This document shows, one piece after another, positions 17,774 through 25,845 of a stretch of 64,000 bases of DNA. The position numbers and the translations under genes are program-made. Under the pieces are notes generated by a model that saw only the letters and a list, made by a program, of their open reading frames with translations, searched no databases and was not told the DNA's origin. The stretch covers positions 1 through 64,000 of the forward strand of contig NZ_JADFAJ010000025.1 of the NCBI RefSeq assembly GCF_015665295.1, written 5' to 3'. How positions within the stretch are numbered: the first letter of the stretch is position 1; every line of letters begins with the position of its first letter. Source of the stretch: Maricaulis sp. (GTDB lineage Bacteria > Pseudomonadota > Alphaproteobacteria > Caulobacterales > Maricaulaceae).

Positions 17774-17903
17774 GTCATCCCGGCCGGATGACCCGCATAG
17801 GCGGGTCGCAGAGCCGGGACCTATATGCGCCGATATCGGCCGCACTGGGCTGATGGGTCCCGGATCTTCGCCCTGATCAAGTCAGGGCTACGTCCGGGAT
17901 GAC
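17774..17903. repeat. Structured palindromic intergenic repeat, type A
   Basis: About 130 bp bounded by perfect 10-bp inverted ends GTCATCCCGG and CCGGGATGAC. Inside, CCGGGACC and GGTCCCGG form a second nested pair. Local hairpins ACCCGC-ATAG-GCGGGT and GCCCTGA-TCAAG-TCAGGGC stand as side arms. It sits between two convergent genes and codes for nothing. The layout is that of a dispersed, non-autonomous palindromic repeat. Confidence 0.8.
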
Positions 17904-17931
17904 AACGGGGTGGCGAGTGACGTGATGTCTT

Positions 17932-18048
17932 TCCCTCTCCCCCGGGAGAGGGTGGCCGAAGGCCGGGTGAGGGGGGACTCCCGGTGAAGGGGTGCTGATC
18001 CCCCTCATCCGTCGCTTCGCGACACCTTCTCCCACGGGAGAAGGGCGC
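17932..18048. repeat. Structured palindromic intergenic repeat, type B
   Basis: A second hairpin-rich unit next to type A. CCTCTCC-CCCG-GGAGAGG opens it, followed by GGCCGAAGGCC. It closes with CCTTCTCC-CACG-GGAGAAGG preceded by TCGCTTCGCGA. GGTGAGGGGG and CCCCCTCATCC pair across the centre. It fills the rest of the 311-bp gap before the pyc stop codon and may help end transcription of both convergent genes. Confidence 0.7.
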
Positions 18049-18059
18049 CCGTACGCGCC

Positions 18060-21000
18060 TCACTCCACCACAGCCAGCAGATCCTTGGCGTCAACCTGCG
18101 TGCCCGCGCTGACGGGCAGGCGTTTGACCGTGCCGGCCTGGGGTGCGGTGATCGAGGTTTCCATCTTCATCGCTTCCAGGGTCATGAGGAGTTCGCCGGC
18201 CTTGACGGTTTCGCCCTCTTTCGCGGCGACGGTAGCGATCAGGCCGGGCATGGGGGCGGGGATATGCGCCGTATTGGCCATGTCGGCCTTCTCATTGGCG
18301 ATCACGGTTGAGGCGACCGACTTGTCATCGACCCGGACCACGCGCGGCTGGCCATTGAGTTCGAAGAAGACTTCCCGCTCGCCATGGTCATTCGGTTCGC
18401 CGATGGCCATGAAGCGGATATTGAGCGCCTTGCCCGGATCGATATCGACCGAGATCTCATCGCCAGGCTCCATGCCATAGAAGAAGACCGGCGTCGGCAG
18501 TCGGTCGACCCGTCCGAATTCGCGGCGGTGGTCTTCATAATCGGCGAAGACTCGTGGGTACATGATGGCCGAACACAGGTCATTGTCGTTCACCGCGCGC
18601 TCGCCATGGCCCTTGATGGTCTTGCGAACGGCGTCGAAATCGACCGGGTCGAGATGCTGGCCCGGCCGGTCGGTGCGGGGTTTTTCACCCTTGAGGGCCT
18701 TGGCCTGCAGGGCTGGCGGCCAGCCGCCGGGCGGTTGGCCGAGATCGCCGCGCAGCAGGCCGATCACGCTTTCCGGGAAATTGATCTCGGTGTCCGGGTC
18801 GAGCACGTCTTGCGGCGTCAGGCCGGAGGAGACCATGTAGAGCGCCATGTCGCCGACGACCTTGGAGGAGGGCGTCACCTTGACGATATCGCCGAACATC
18901 ATGTTGACCGCGGCATACATCTTGGCGACCTCATGCCAGCGCTCGGCCAGACCCATCGAGCGGGCCTGTTCCTTGAGATTGGTGAACTGGCCGCCCGGCA
19001 TTTCGTGCAGATAGACCTCGGATGCGCCGGCCCGCAGGTCCGGCTCGAAAGCGGCATACTGGGTGCGCACATCCTCCCAGTAATCCGAGAAGCGGCGAAT
19101 CACGGCCGGGTCCAGTCCGCTGGCGCGCGGCGTGTCGCCCAGGGCGGTGACGATCGAGCCCAGATTGGGCTGCGAGGTGAGGCCGGAAAAACTGTCCATG
19201 GCGGCATCCACCGCATCGGCGCCGGCCTCGCAGGCGGCCAGCACGGTCGCGGCGGCAATGCCGGACGTGTCGTGGGTGTGATAGTGGATCGGCAGGCCGG
19301 TCTCGTCCTTCAGGGCCTTCACCAGGGTGCGGATCTGGGCCGGACGGCACAGGCCGGCCATGTCCTTGATGCCGATGATATGGGCGCCGGCGGATTTCAG
19401 CTCCCGGGCCAGGCCGAGATAATAGTCGAGCTGGTATTTCGGCCGGTCGGGATGACCGAGATCGCCGGTATAGCAGATCGCCGCCTCGCACAGCCGGTCG
19501 GTCTTGAGCACCGACTCCATGGCGACTTTCATGTTCTCGGCCCAGTTGAGACTGTCGAAGACGCGAAAGACATCGATCCCGGTCTCGGCCGCCTGGCGGA
19601 CGAAGAGATCGACCGCATTGTCGGGATAATTCGTGTAGCCGACCGCATTGGAGGCCCGCAGCAGCATTTGCAGCATGATATTGGGCATGCGCTGGCGCAG
19701 GTCGGCGAGCCGGTCCCAGCTGTCTTCCTTCAAAAAGCGCAGGGCAACGTCAAAGGTCGCGCCGCCCCAGCACTCGACCGAGAAAAGCTGGGAGAGATGC
19801 TCGGCATAGGCCTCCGATACGGTGACCATGTCGTGCGAGCGCATGCGGGTGGCCAGCAGGGATTGGTGACCATCGCGCATCGTTGTGTCGGTGATCAGCA
19901 CGCGCTCCTGGGCCAGCATCCAGTCGCGGAAGCCTTCCGGACCCAGCCGGTCGAGCAATTGTTTGGTCCCGTCGGGCGCCTGGCCGGTGCTCGTCGGGGG
20001 CACGGGGATGACAGCGTGCGAGGGCGGCACGGGGCGACCGGCGACTTCCGGATTTCCGTTGACCGAGACGTCGGCGATGAAGCCCAGGAGCCGGGTCGCG
20101 CGGTCGCGGCGCTTGGGAAAATCGAACAGGGAAGGCGTGGTGTCGATGAAGCGGGTGGTGATGTTGCCCGAGACGAAATCGGGGTGATTGATGACGTTTT
20201 CCAGGAAGGCGATATTGGTCGAGACGCCGCGGATGCGGAACTCCCGCAGGGCGCGGTCCATGCGACGCACGGCCTCCTCTGGCGTGGCGGCCCAGGCGGT
20301 GACCTTTTCCAGCAGGCTGTCGAAATAGCGGGTGATCACGGCGCCGGAATAGGCGGTACCGCCATCGAGCCGGATGCCGAAGCCGGTGGCGCCGCGATAG
20401 GCGGTGATGCGGCCATAATCCGGGGTGAAATTATTCTGCGGATCTTCCGTGGTAACCCGGCATTGCAGGGCATGGCCGTGCAGGGTGATCCTTGATTGTT
20501 CGGGAATGCCGGTTTCGCTCTCCACCCCGATATGACCGCCGCGGGCGATCTGGATCTGGGCCCGCACAATGTCGATCCCGGTGACTTCCTCGGTCACGGT
20601 ATGCTCGACCTGGACGCGCGGATTGACCTCGATGAAGTAGAATTTCCCGGTCTCGGCATCGAGCAGGAATTCCACCGTGCCGGCGCCGCAATAACCGGCA
20701 TGGCGCACCAGCCGCAGGGCGGCTTCGCAGATGGCGGTACGGGTTTCCTCGGCCATGTCCGGCGCCGGCGCGCGCTCGACGACTTTCTGGTTGCGGCGCT
20801 GGACGGTGCAGTCGCGCTCGAAGAGATGGACCAGATTGCCATGGCTGTCGCCGAGGATCTGGACCTCGATATGGCGCGCCTTGCGGATCAGCTTTTCCAG
20901 ATAGACCTCGCCATTGCCGAAGGCCGCTTCGGCCTCGCGGCGGCCGGCCCTGGCCTGGTCGTGCAGCTGGCTTTCATCCTCGATCACCCGCATGCCGCGC

Positions 21001-21500
21001 CCGCCGCCGCCCCAGCTGGCTTTCAGCATCAGCGGATAACCAACAGCGCTCGCCATCGCCGCCCAGTCATCCGACGCGTCGGGCAGGGGGCCTGTTGCGG
21101 GCACCACCGGGACATCGGCCTCGACTGCCATATTGCGGGCAGCGACCTTGTTGCCGAGCGACTTCATCACATCCGGCGAGGGGCCGATAAAGGTCAGGCC
21201 GGCAGCGGCGCAGGCTTCGGCGAAGTCTGGGTTCTCCGACAGGAAGCCATAGCCGGGATGGATGAGGGTGGCGCCGCACTTCCTGGCGATCGCGATGATG
21301 CCGTCGATATCGAGATAGGCCTTCACCGGACCGAGACCGGCACCCACCCGATAGCTTTCATCCGCCTTGAAGCGGTGGAGCGCCAGCTTGTCCTCCTCGG
21401 CATAGATCGCGACCGTGCGCAGGCCGAGTTCGGTGGCGGCCCGCATGATGCGGATGGCGATTTCACTGCGATTGGCGATGAGGAGTTTTTCGGTAGGCAA
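18060..21500 (-). CDS. pyc: Pyruvate carboxylase
   Basis: Biotin enzyme making oxaloacetate from pyruvate to refill the TCA cycle. The 1146-residue length is that of the single-chain form. The biotin carboxylase domain (1-450) has the ATP motif GGGGRGMR and ERDCTVQRRNQKVVE. The carboxyltransferase domain (about 530-850) has RDGHQSLLATRMRS and a THDTSG metal site. The C-terminal biotin domain carries EAMKMETS with biotinyl Lys1112. The homologous region begins at PTEKLLIANRSEIAIR, and the only fitting start there is TTG at 21500, with GGGAG eight bases upstream. In-frame codons further upstream would add over 80 non-conserved residues. Confidence 0.95.
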   Translation of the reverse strand: MPTEKLLIANRSEIAIRIMRAATELGLRTVAIYAEEDKLALHRFKADESYRVGAGLGPVKAYLDIDGIIAIARKCGATLIHPGYGFLSENPDFAEACAAAGLTFIGPSPDVMKSLGNKVAARNMAVEADVPVVPATGPLPDASDDWAAMASAVGYPLMLKASWGGGGRGMRVIEDESQLHDQARAGRREAEAAFGNGEVYLEKLIRKARHIEVQILGDSHGNLVHLFERDCTVQRRNQKVVERAPAPDMAEETRTAICEAALRLVRHAGYCGAGTVEFLLDAETGKFYFIEVNPRVQVEHTVTEEVTGIDIVRAQIQIARGGHIGVESETGIPEQSRITLHGHALQCRVTTEDPQNNFTPDYGRITAYRGATGFGIRLDGGTAYSGAVITRYFDSLLEKVTAWAATPEEAVRRMDRALREFRIRGVSTNIAFLENVINHPDFVSGNITTRFIDTTPSLFDFPKRRDRATRLLGFIADVSVNGNPEVAGRPVPPSHAVIPVPPTSTGQAPDGTKQLLDRLGPEGFRDWMLAQERVLITDTTMRDGHQSLLATRMRSHDMVTVSEAYAEHLSQLFSVECWGGATFDVALRFLKEDSWDRLADLRQRMPNIMLQMLLRASNAVGYTNYPDNAVDLFVRQAAETGIDVFRVFDSLNWAENMKVAMESVLKTDRLCEAAICYTGDLGHPDRPKYQLDYYLGLARELKSAGAHIIGIKDMAGLCRPAQIRTLVKALKDETGLPIHYHTHDTSGIAAATVLAACEAGADAVDAAMDSFSGLTSQPNLGSIVTALGDTPRASGLDPAVIRRFSDYWEDVRTQYAAFEPDLRAGASEVYLHEMPGGQFTNLKEQARSMGLAERWHEVAKMYAAVNMMFGDIVKVTPSSKVVGDMALYMVSSGLTPQDVLDPDTEINFPESVIGLLRGDLGQPPGGWPPALQAKALKGEKPRTDRPGQHLDPVDFDAVRKTIKGHGERAVNDNDLCSAIMYPRVFADYEDHRREFGRVDRLPTPVFFYGMEPGDEISVDIDPGKALNIRFMAIGEPNDHGEREVFFELNGQPRVVRVDDKSVASTVIANEKADMANTAHIPAPMPGLIATVAAKEGETVKAGELLMTLEAMKMETSITAPQAGTVKRLPVSAGTQVDAKDLLAVVE

Positions 21501-21807
21501 GTGGTGTCTCCCGATTGGGTCAGGGGTGGCGCGCGCCGGCCAGTGCGCTGGTACCGGTACCATGAAACCCGCTTCGGGGCGGGTATGGAAGCGAAATGTT
21601 GCGGTGCGAAAGGACAGGGTGACGGGTTTTGGGGGCGACTTCAACCGGCATGCTTTCGCTGGCGCCTGGTTCAGCCCGAGTTGATGTGGCGGGCTCGGCG
21701 GCGCCCGAGCAAGTCCTATTCGCGACGCCAAATAGGTAATCATGGCATGGGTCTAATGGCGAAATATTGCCAGGTTCATTGATATTGCTTGTCATCCAGG
21801 ATGCGAA

Positions 21808-21827
21808 ATGTAATAGATATATTACAT
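21808..21827. promoter_or_regulatory. Palindromic operator upstream of the ArsR-type regulator
   Basis: ATGTAAT-AGATAT-ATTACAT, a perfect 7-6-7 inverted repeat, ends 11 bp before the regulator's ATG. Its AT-rich dyad and position over the likely promoter or ribosome-loading region fit an autoregulatory ArsR-family operator. Confidence 0.7.
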
Positions 21828-21838
21828 GAGGTGATGAA

Positions 21839-22228
21839 ATGATGTCTCCGGACACGATGGATGCGGTGTTTCAGGCGCTTGCCAGCACAACGCGGCGCGA
21901 GATGCTCGACATCGTTCGCAATGAGCCGGGGTGTTCGGTCGGGGCGGTGGCCAGCCGTTTCGATGTCAGCCGGATCGCGGTGATGCGTCATCTGTCCGTG
22001 CTGGAGGCGGCGGGTCTCATCATCTCGGACAAGCGGGGCCGGACGCGGCATCTCTACATGAATGCGGTGCCGATCCAGATGATCCATGACCGGTGGGCGA
22101 GCGAGTATTCCGCGCTCTGGTCCGGTCGCATGCTGGACATCAAATACCTCGCCGAACAGCGCCGCGCCCGCGAGGGCAGTGGCCCGGAGACCGCCGATAT
22201 TGCTCACAAGAAGGGGGAGCCAGGATGA
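21839..22228 (+). CDS. ArsR/SmtB-family transcriptional regulator
   Basis: A 129-residue winged-helix protein. The helix-turn-helix spans roughly residues 30-65 (SVGAVASRFDVSRIAVMRHLSVLEAAGLI) followed by the wing SDKRGRTRHLY. I see no ELCVCDL-type metal-binding cysteines, so it is not a classic metal sensor. ArsR proteins paired with an SRPBCC gene are a recurring two-gene unit. It overlaps the SRPBCC gene by ATGA. It probably represses its own operon through the palindrome at 21808-21827. A second ATG three bases downstream of 21839 could also serve. Confidence 0.9.
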   Translation: MMSPDTMDAVFQALASTTRREMLDIVRNEPGCSVGAVASRFDVSRIAVMRHLSVLEAAGLIISDKRGRTRHLYMNAVPIQMIHDRWASEYSALWSGRMLDIKYLAEQRRAREGSGPETADIAHKKGEPG

Positions 22229-22815
22229 GTGAACCACACGCCAAAACCCTGTCCGGAGAGATCCGGACCTCGATGTACCGGGTGGTGATCCGGGCGACGA
22301 TCGACCAGGTCTGGTCCGAGCTGATCCGTACCGACCGGCCGCTGCCCTTCTTCTTCAACGGGCAATACGACACGCCGGGCCTGGCCGAGGGGGCAGCCTT
22401 TGCCATGCGCACGCCGGATGGCCGCCACACACTGGTTATGGGCAAGGTCATCGAGTTCGAGCCGCCCCATCGCTACGCCCATACCTTCCGTTTCACGACG
22501 TCCGATGATCCGGTCTCGATCGTTCGCTATGTCCTCAAGGCGATCGAGGGCGGGGTCGAATTCACCCTGATCAACGAGCACGCCGCCAGCGATCCGGTTT
22601 CGAAGTCCGAAAAGCAGATGGCCCAGGGGGCGAAGTTCATCTGCGAGAACCTCAAGGCGCTGGTGGAGACCGGCAAGGCGACGACCGGCGGCCGCATGAT
22701 GCTGTTCATGTTCTCGCTGATGGCGCCAATCACGCCGAAGTCCGCCCTGACGGAAAACTGGCCGCTTGAGCGGGCGCCTGATCTTGCGGTGATCAAGACC
22801 GTCGAGGAGGCCTGA
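22225..22815 (+). CDS. SRPBCC (AHSA1-like) domain protein
   Basis: A 196-residue helix-grip protein with an internal hydrophobic pocket, likely binding a small apolar ligand. The family-like start is MYRVVIRATIDQVWSELI (residues 13-30). PFFFNGQYDTPGLAEGA, VIEFEPPHRYAHTF and VEFTLINEH follow. The C-terminal tail after about residue 150 is less typical. Co-translated with the ArsR regulator, so the ligand may be linked to the signal. Confidence 0.87.
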   Translation: MSEPHAKTLSGEIRTSMYRVVIRATIDQVWSELIRTDRPLPFFFNGQYDTPGLAEGAAFAMRTPDGRHTLVMGKVIEFEPPHRYAHTFRFTTSDDPVSIVRYVLKAIEGGVEFTLINEHAASDPVSKSEKQMAQGAKFICENLKALVETGKATTGGRMMLFMFSLMAPITPKSALTENWPLERAPDLAVIKTVEEA

Positions 22816-22817
22816 TC

Positions 22818-23387
22818 ATGGCAAATTCCCCCGAGGACATGGCCCAGGCCATGATCAACAACATGCCGGCCAAGACCGGAAAATCGCTCGATGAATGGGT
22901 CACGATCGTCAAGGCGAGCGGGCTGGAAAAGCATGGCGAGATGATCAAGCTGCTCAAGGGCGAGCACGGCATGACGCATGGTTTCGCCAATCTGGTGGCG
23001 CATGAGGCGAGAGGGCGGGTGGTCTCGGCTCCGGCGCCGGCGGAGGATCTCGTCGCCGCACAATATGCCGGCCCCAAGGCCGGGCTGAAGCCGATCCATG
23101 ACCGGCTGGTCAAGGCCGTGGAAGCGTTTGGCGAAGATGTCGAGCTGGCGCCCAAGAAGGCCTATGTCTCGCTGCGCCGGGCCAGGCAGTTCGGCCTGGT
23201 CCAGCCATCGACCAAGACGCGCCTCGATCTCGGCCTCAATCTCAAAGGGGTCGAGCCGTCCGGTCGGCTGGAAGCGTCTGGCGCCTTCAACGCGATGTGC
23301 ACGCACCGCGTCCGACTTGACACCGTTGATGCGATAGATGGCGAGGTGCTGGGCTGGTTGAGGCAGGCCTATGACGCTGCCGGTTAG
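22818..23387 (+). CDS. DUF4287 plus DUF5655 domain protein
   Basis: A 189-residue protein. The N-terminal DUF4287 part runs to about residue 65 (KTGKSLDEWVTIVKASGLEKH and HGMTHGFANLVAH). The DUF5655 part follows (LKPIHDRLVKAVEAFGEDVE, KKAYVSLRRARQFGLVQPST). Molecular role unknown. It follows the SRPBCC gene by 2 bp and is frequently found with ArsR/SRPBCC pairs, so it belongs to the same operon. Confidence 0.88.
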   Translation: MANSPEDMAQAMINNMPAKTGKSLDEWVTIVKASGLEKHGEMIKLLKGEHGMTHGFANLVAHEARGRVVSAPAPAEDLVAAQYAGPKAGLKPIHDRLVKAVEAFGEDVELAPKKAYVSLRRARQFGLVQPSTKTRLDLGLNLKGVEPSGRLEASGAFNAMCTHRVRLDTVDAIDGEVLGWLRQAYDAAG

Positions 23388-23518
23388 GTCGGTGCGGTTT
23401 ATCGCTGGACAGAGTTGCCGGGCTTCGGCATGGTTGTGGTGAAATCTTGTTGGAAGTTGATGTTATGCGCCAGTTGGTGGGTAAAATCTTGCAGGCGTGC
23501 CGGGGGATGGCCGTCGCC

Positions 23519-23605
23519 ATGTCCGATATGGCTGTGCGCCGTCTTCCGCTCAATTCGATTATTCCCGTCATAGCGCCAGTTGGAGCGACGACGATCACGA
23601 CCTGA
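23519..23605 (+). CDS. Putative ilvA leader peptide
   Basis: A 28-codon frame starting at ATG 23519, with GGGGGA about 10 bp upstream. The C-terminal half reads S-I-I-P-V-I-A-P-V-G-A-T-T-I-T-T before TGA 23605. It has four Ile codons (including ATA, unusual in this GC-rich DNA) and four Thr codons. It lies 28 nt before a strong terminator hairpin that precedes threonine dehydratase, the first enzyme of isoleucine synthesis. The frame can extend upstream to ATG 23465, but the shorter start has the better Shine-Dalgarno. Its role as an attenuation leader is inference from layout and codon content. Confidence 0.6.
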   Translation: MSDMAVRRLPLNSIIPVIAPVGATTITT

Positions 23606-23667
23606 CCCCTTAATTAGGTATCGTGCAGTTTGACCCCGCTCCTGGCACCCAGGAGCGGGGTTTTTTC
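23576..23667 (+). promoter_or_regulatory. Predicted transcription attenuator of ilvA
   Basis: Terminator: a 12-bp stem CCCCGCTCCTGG (23634-23645) with CCAGGAGCGGGG (23649-23660), loop CAC, then six T. Competing antiterminator: CCA (23576-23578) and GGAGCG (23582-23587), both inside the leader peptide, can pair with CGCTCCTGG (23637-23645) of the terminator's 5' arm. A ribosome held at the Ile codons 23558-23572 would leave GGAGCG free. One reaching the stop codon would cover it and let the terminator form. Confidence 0.6.
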
Positions 23668-23691
23668 TGTGCGGTCACCCGGAGCGACAGC

Positions 23692-24957
23692 ATGACCTTG
23701 CCCGAGACATCCCGCCAATTCATGGCGGCTCGAACGACCGACCATCGCCTCGCCGATGCATTTGTCCATGTCGACCGCCTGCGCGCGGACGGGTTTGGCG
23801 GCATTCTGCGCGCCCCGATGATTGCCTCGCCCGGTCTTGCAGCGGCGGCCGGCTGCGACCTGCACGTCAAGCTGGAGAACCTCCAGGTCACGGGGTCCTT
23901 CAAGGAGCGCGGCGCCTATGCCCGGATGGCGGCGCTCTCGCCGGCGGAAAGGGCGCGCGGTGTTGTCGCGGCCTCGGCGGGCAATCATGCCCAGGGCGTG
24001 GCACGCAGCGCCGCCGCGATGGGCATCAGGGCGCGCATCTTCATGCCGGACGGTACGCCCATGGTGAAGATCCATGCAACGCGCGGCTTCGGGGCCGAGG
24101 TCGAGATCGCCGGCGAGGATTTCGACGCCGCCAAGGCGCTGGCACTGGCCGAGGCGCAAGCGACCGGCGCCGTCTTCATCCACCCGTTCGACGACCCTGT
24201 GGTGCTGGCCGGGCAGGGAACACTGGCGATGGAGATGCTGGAGGATCAGCCCGATCTCGACGTGCTGGTCTTTCCGGTCGGCGGCGGCGGGCTGGCCGCA
24301 GGCGCCGGGCTGGCGGCGCGCCGCATCAAGCCGGATATCGAGCTCGTCGGCGTGCAGGCTGATCTCTTCCCGTCCTTCGCCAACCGCTTTCTCGGCGAGA
24401 ACCGGCCGGTTGGCGGCTTCACGCTGGCCGAAGGCATCGCGGTGCGGGAACCCGGCGGGCTGACCGGTGACATCCTGATGGACCTGCTCGACGATGTCCT
24501 GCTGGTCGACGAGCGCCAGATCGAACGTGCCCTCAACCTCTTCATCTCGCAGATGCGGGTCCTGCCGGAGGGGGCGGGTGCGGCCGGGCTCGCGGCCGTG
24601 CTGGCGCATCCCGACCGCTTTGCCGGCCGCAAGGTCGGGCTGGTCCTGTCCGGCGGCAATGTCGATACCCGGCTCCTGTCGTCGCTATTGCTGCGCGATC
24701 TCGCCCGCTCCAACCGGCTTGCGCGGTTCAGGATCGAGCTGGTCGATGTGCCGGGGCAGCTCTCGGCCGTGTCCGACGTGATCTCGCGGGCCGGCGGCAA
24801 TGTCACCGATGTCGCCTATCACAAGACCTTCTCCGACCTGCCGGCCAAGGTGACCTATATCGACATCTCGCTGGAGGCCCAGGACGCCAACCATATGGAC
24901 CGGATCCGCGCCGCCCTGCGGGGTGCCGGTTTCCGGGCCGAGCCGGCGGGGTACTGA
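23692..24957 (+). CDS. ilvA: Threonine dehydratase (threonine ammonia-lyase)
   Basis: PLP enzyme converting threonine to 2-oxobutanoate and ammonia, the entry to isoleucine synthesis. The 421-residue protein has the PLP lysine in TGSFKERGAY near 60, SAGNHAQG near 95, and the PLP phosphate loop VGGGGLAAG near 200. A C-terminal ACT-like regulatory segment begins at about 350 (FRIELVDVPGQLSAVSDVI), so feedback control is expected. ATG 23692 is chosen because it follows the hairpin and has GGAG upstream; the frame open further 5' runs through the terminator. Confidence 0.93.
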   Translation: MTLPETSRQFMAARTTDHRLADAFVHVDRLRADGFGGILRAPMIASPGLAAAAGCDLHVKLENLQVTGSFKERGAYARMAALSPAERARGVVAASAGNHAQGVARSAAAMGIRARIFMPDGTPMVKIHATRGFGAEVEIAGEDFDAAKALALAEAQATGAVFIHPFDDPVVLAGQGTLAMEMLEDQPDLDVLVFPVGGGGLAAGAGLAARRIKPDIELVGVQADLFPSFANRFLGENRPVGGFTLAEGIAVREPGGLTGDILMDLLDDVLLVDERQIERALNLFISQMRVLPEGAGAAGLAAVLAHPDRFAGRKVGLVLSGGNVDTRLLSSLLLRDLARSNRLARFRIELVDVPGQLSAVSDVISRAGGNVTDVAYHKTFSDLPAKVTYIDISLEAQDANHMDRIRAALRGAGFRAEPAGY

Positions 24958-25047
24958 GTTTTCCTGTTCGAGCCCGCTTGAATTGTCACACCGGGCCGTT
25001 ACCGGTAACCAAAGCGCCAAAGTCCGACCGCCTGCGAGGAGCCTGCC

Positions 25048-25701
25048 ATGAAATTCTTTGTCGACACCGCCGAAACGTCCGAGATCGCCGAGCTGGCCGA
25101 GGCCGGCCTGGTTGATGGCGTCACCACCAATCCCTCGCTGATTGCCAAGTCGGGCCGGGATTTCCTGGAAGTGGTCAAGGAAATCTGCGACCTCGTCGAT
25201 GGCCCGGTGAGCGCCGAAGTCACGGCACTCGAGGCGCCGGCGATGATCACCGAGGGCCGCAAGCTGGCCGAGCTGGCTGACAATGTCGTGGTCAAGCTGC
25301 CGCTGACCTTTGAAGGGCTCAAAGCCTGCCAGGCTCTGACCGCGGAAAACATCCAGACCAATGTCACGCTGTGCTTCTCGGCCAATCAGGGCCTGCTCGC
25401 GGCGAAGGCCGGCGCAACCTATGTCTCGCCCTTCATCGGCCGCCTTGATGATCTCGGCGTCGACGGCATGGAGCTGATCGCCAACCTGCGGACCATCTTC
25501 GACAATTACGCCTTCGACACCCAGATCCTCGCCGCCTCGATCCGCTCGGCCGATCATGTCCAGCAATGCGCGCTGATCGGGGCCGACGTCGCCACCGTGC
25601 CGCCGTCCGTGCTCAGGAATCTGGTCAAGCACCAGCTTACCGACAAGGGTCTGGAAGCCTTCATGAGCGACTGGAAGAAGACCGGCCAGAGCATTCTCTG
25701 A
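25048..25701 (+). CDS. tal: Transaldolase / fructose-6-phosphate aldolase family protein
   Basis: A 217-residue short-form transaldolase (TalC/FSA type) of the non-oxidative pentose phosphate pathway. The start [24 protein letters not shown] near 24-31, the Schiff-base Lys83 in [17 protein letters not shown] and [11 protein letters not shown] are all present. From sequence alone transaldolase and fructose-6-phosphate aldolase cannot be separated; the broader family assignment is sure. GAGGAG lies upstream of ATG 25048. Confidence 0.92.
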   Translation: MKFFVDTAETSEIAELAEAGLVDGVTTNPSLIAKSGRDFLEVVKEICDLVDGPVSAEVTALEAPAMITEGRKLAELADNVVVKLPLTFEGLKACQALTAENIQTNVTLCFSANQGLLAAKAGATYVSPFIGRLDDLGVDGMELIANLRTIFDNYAFDTQILAASIRSADHVQQCALIGADVATVPPSVLRNLVKHQLTDKGLEAFMSDWKKTGQSIL

Positions 25702-25725
25702 TCACCCAGAGCATTCTCTGATCAC
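25686..25725 (+). repeat. Perfect 20-bp tandem duplication over the tal stop codon
   Basis: CCAGAGCATTCTCTGATCAC occurs at 25686-25705 and again at 25706-25725 with no mismatch. The first copy includes the last codons and TGA of tal. The second lies just outside, so the protein is unaffected. Confidence 0.95.
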
Positions 25726-25845
25726 AGGGTGATGCATCCGTCGTGTTCGCGCGATGCCAGCGTGTCGTGAGGCATGGCTCAATCTAGGGGTGACGCCGTG
25801 CGGCTGTATCGCTAGACTGAACCCTTCCGGGTGAGGGAGGGGCGG

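Noticed and set aside
17774-18048. CRISPR array or transposon for the repeats after the hydrolase gene
   Set aside because: No regular repeat-spacer periodicity and no transposase frame; the units are palindromes, not direct repeats.
18384-20495. 703-codon plus-strand frame inside pyruvate carboxylase
   Set aside because: Antisense shadow of a highly conserved gene; the absence of stops follows from GC-rich third-position bias.
23465-23605. 46-codon version of the ilvA leader frame
   Set aside because: ATG 23465 lacks a Shine-Dalgarno, while the internal ATG 23519 has GGGGGA at a suitable distance; the shorter form is preferred.
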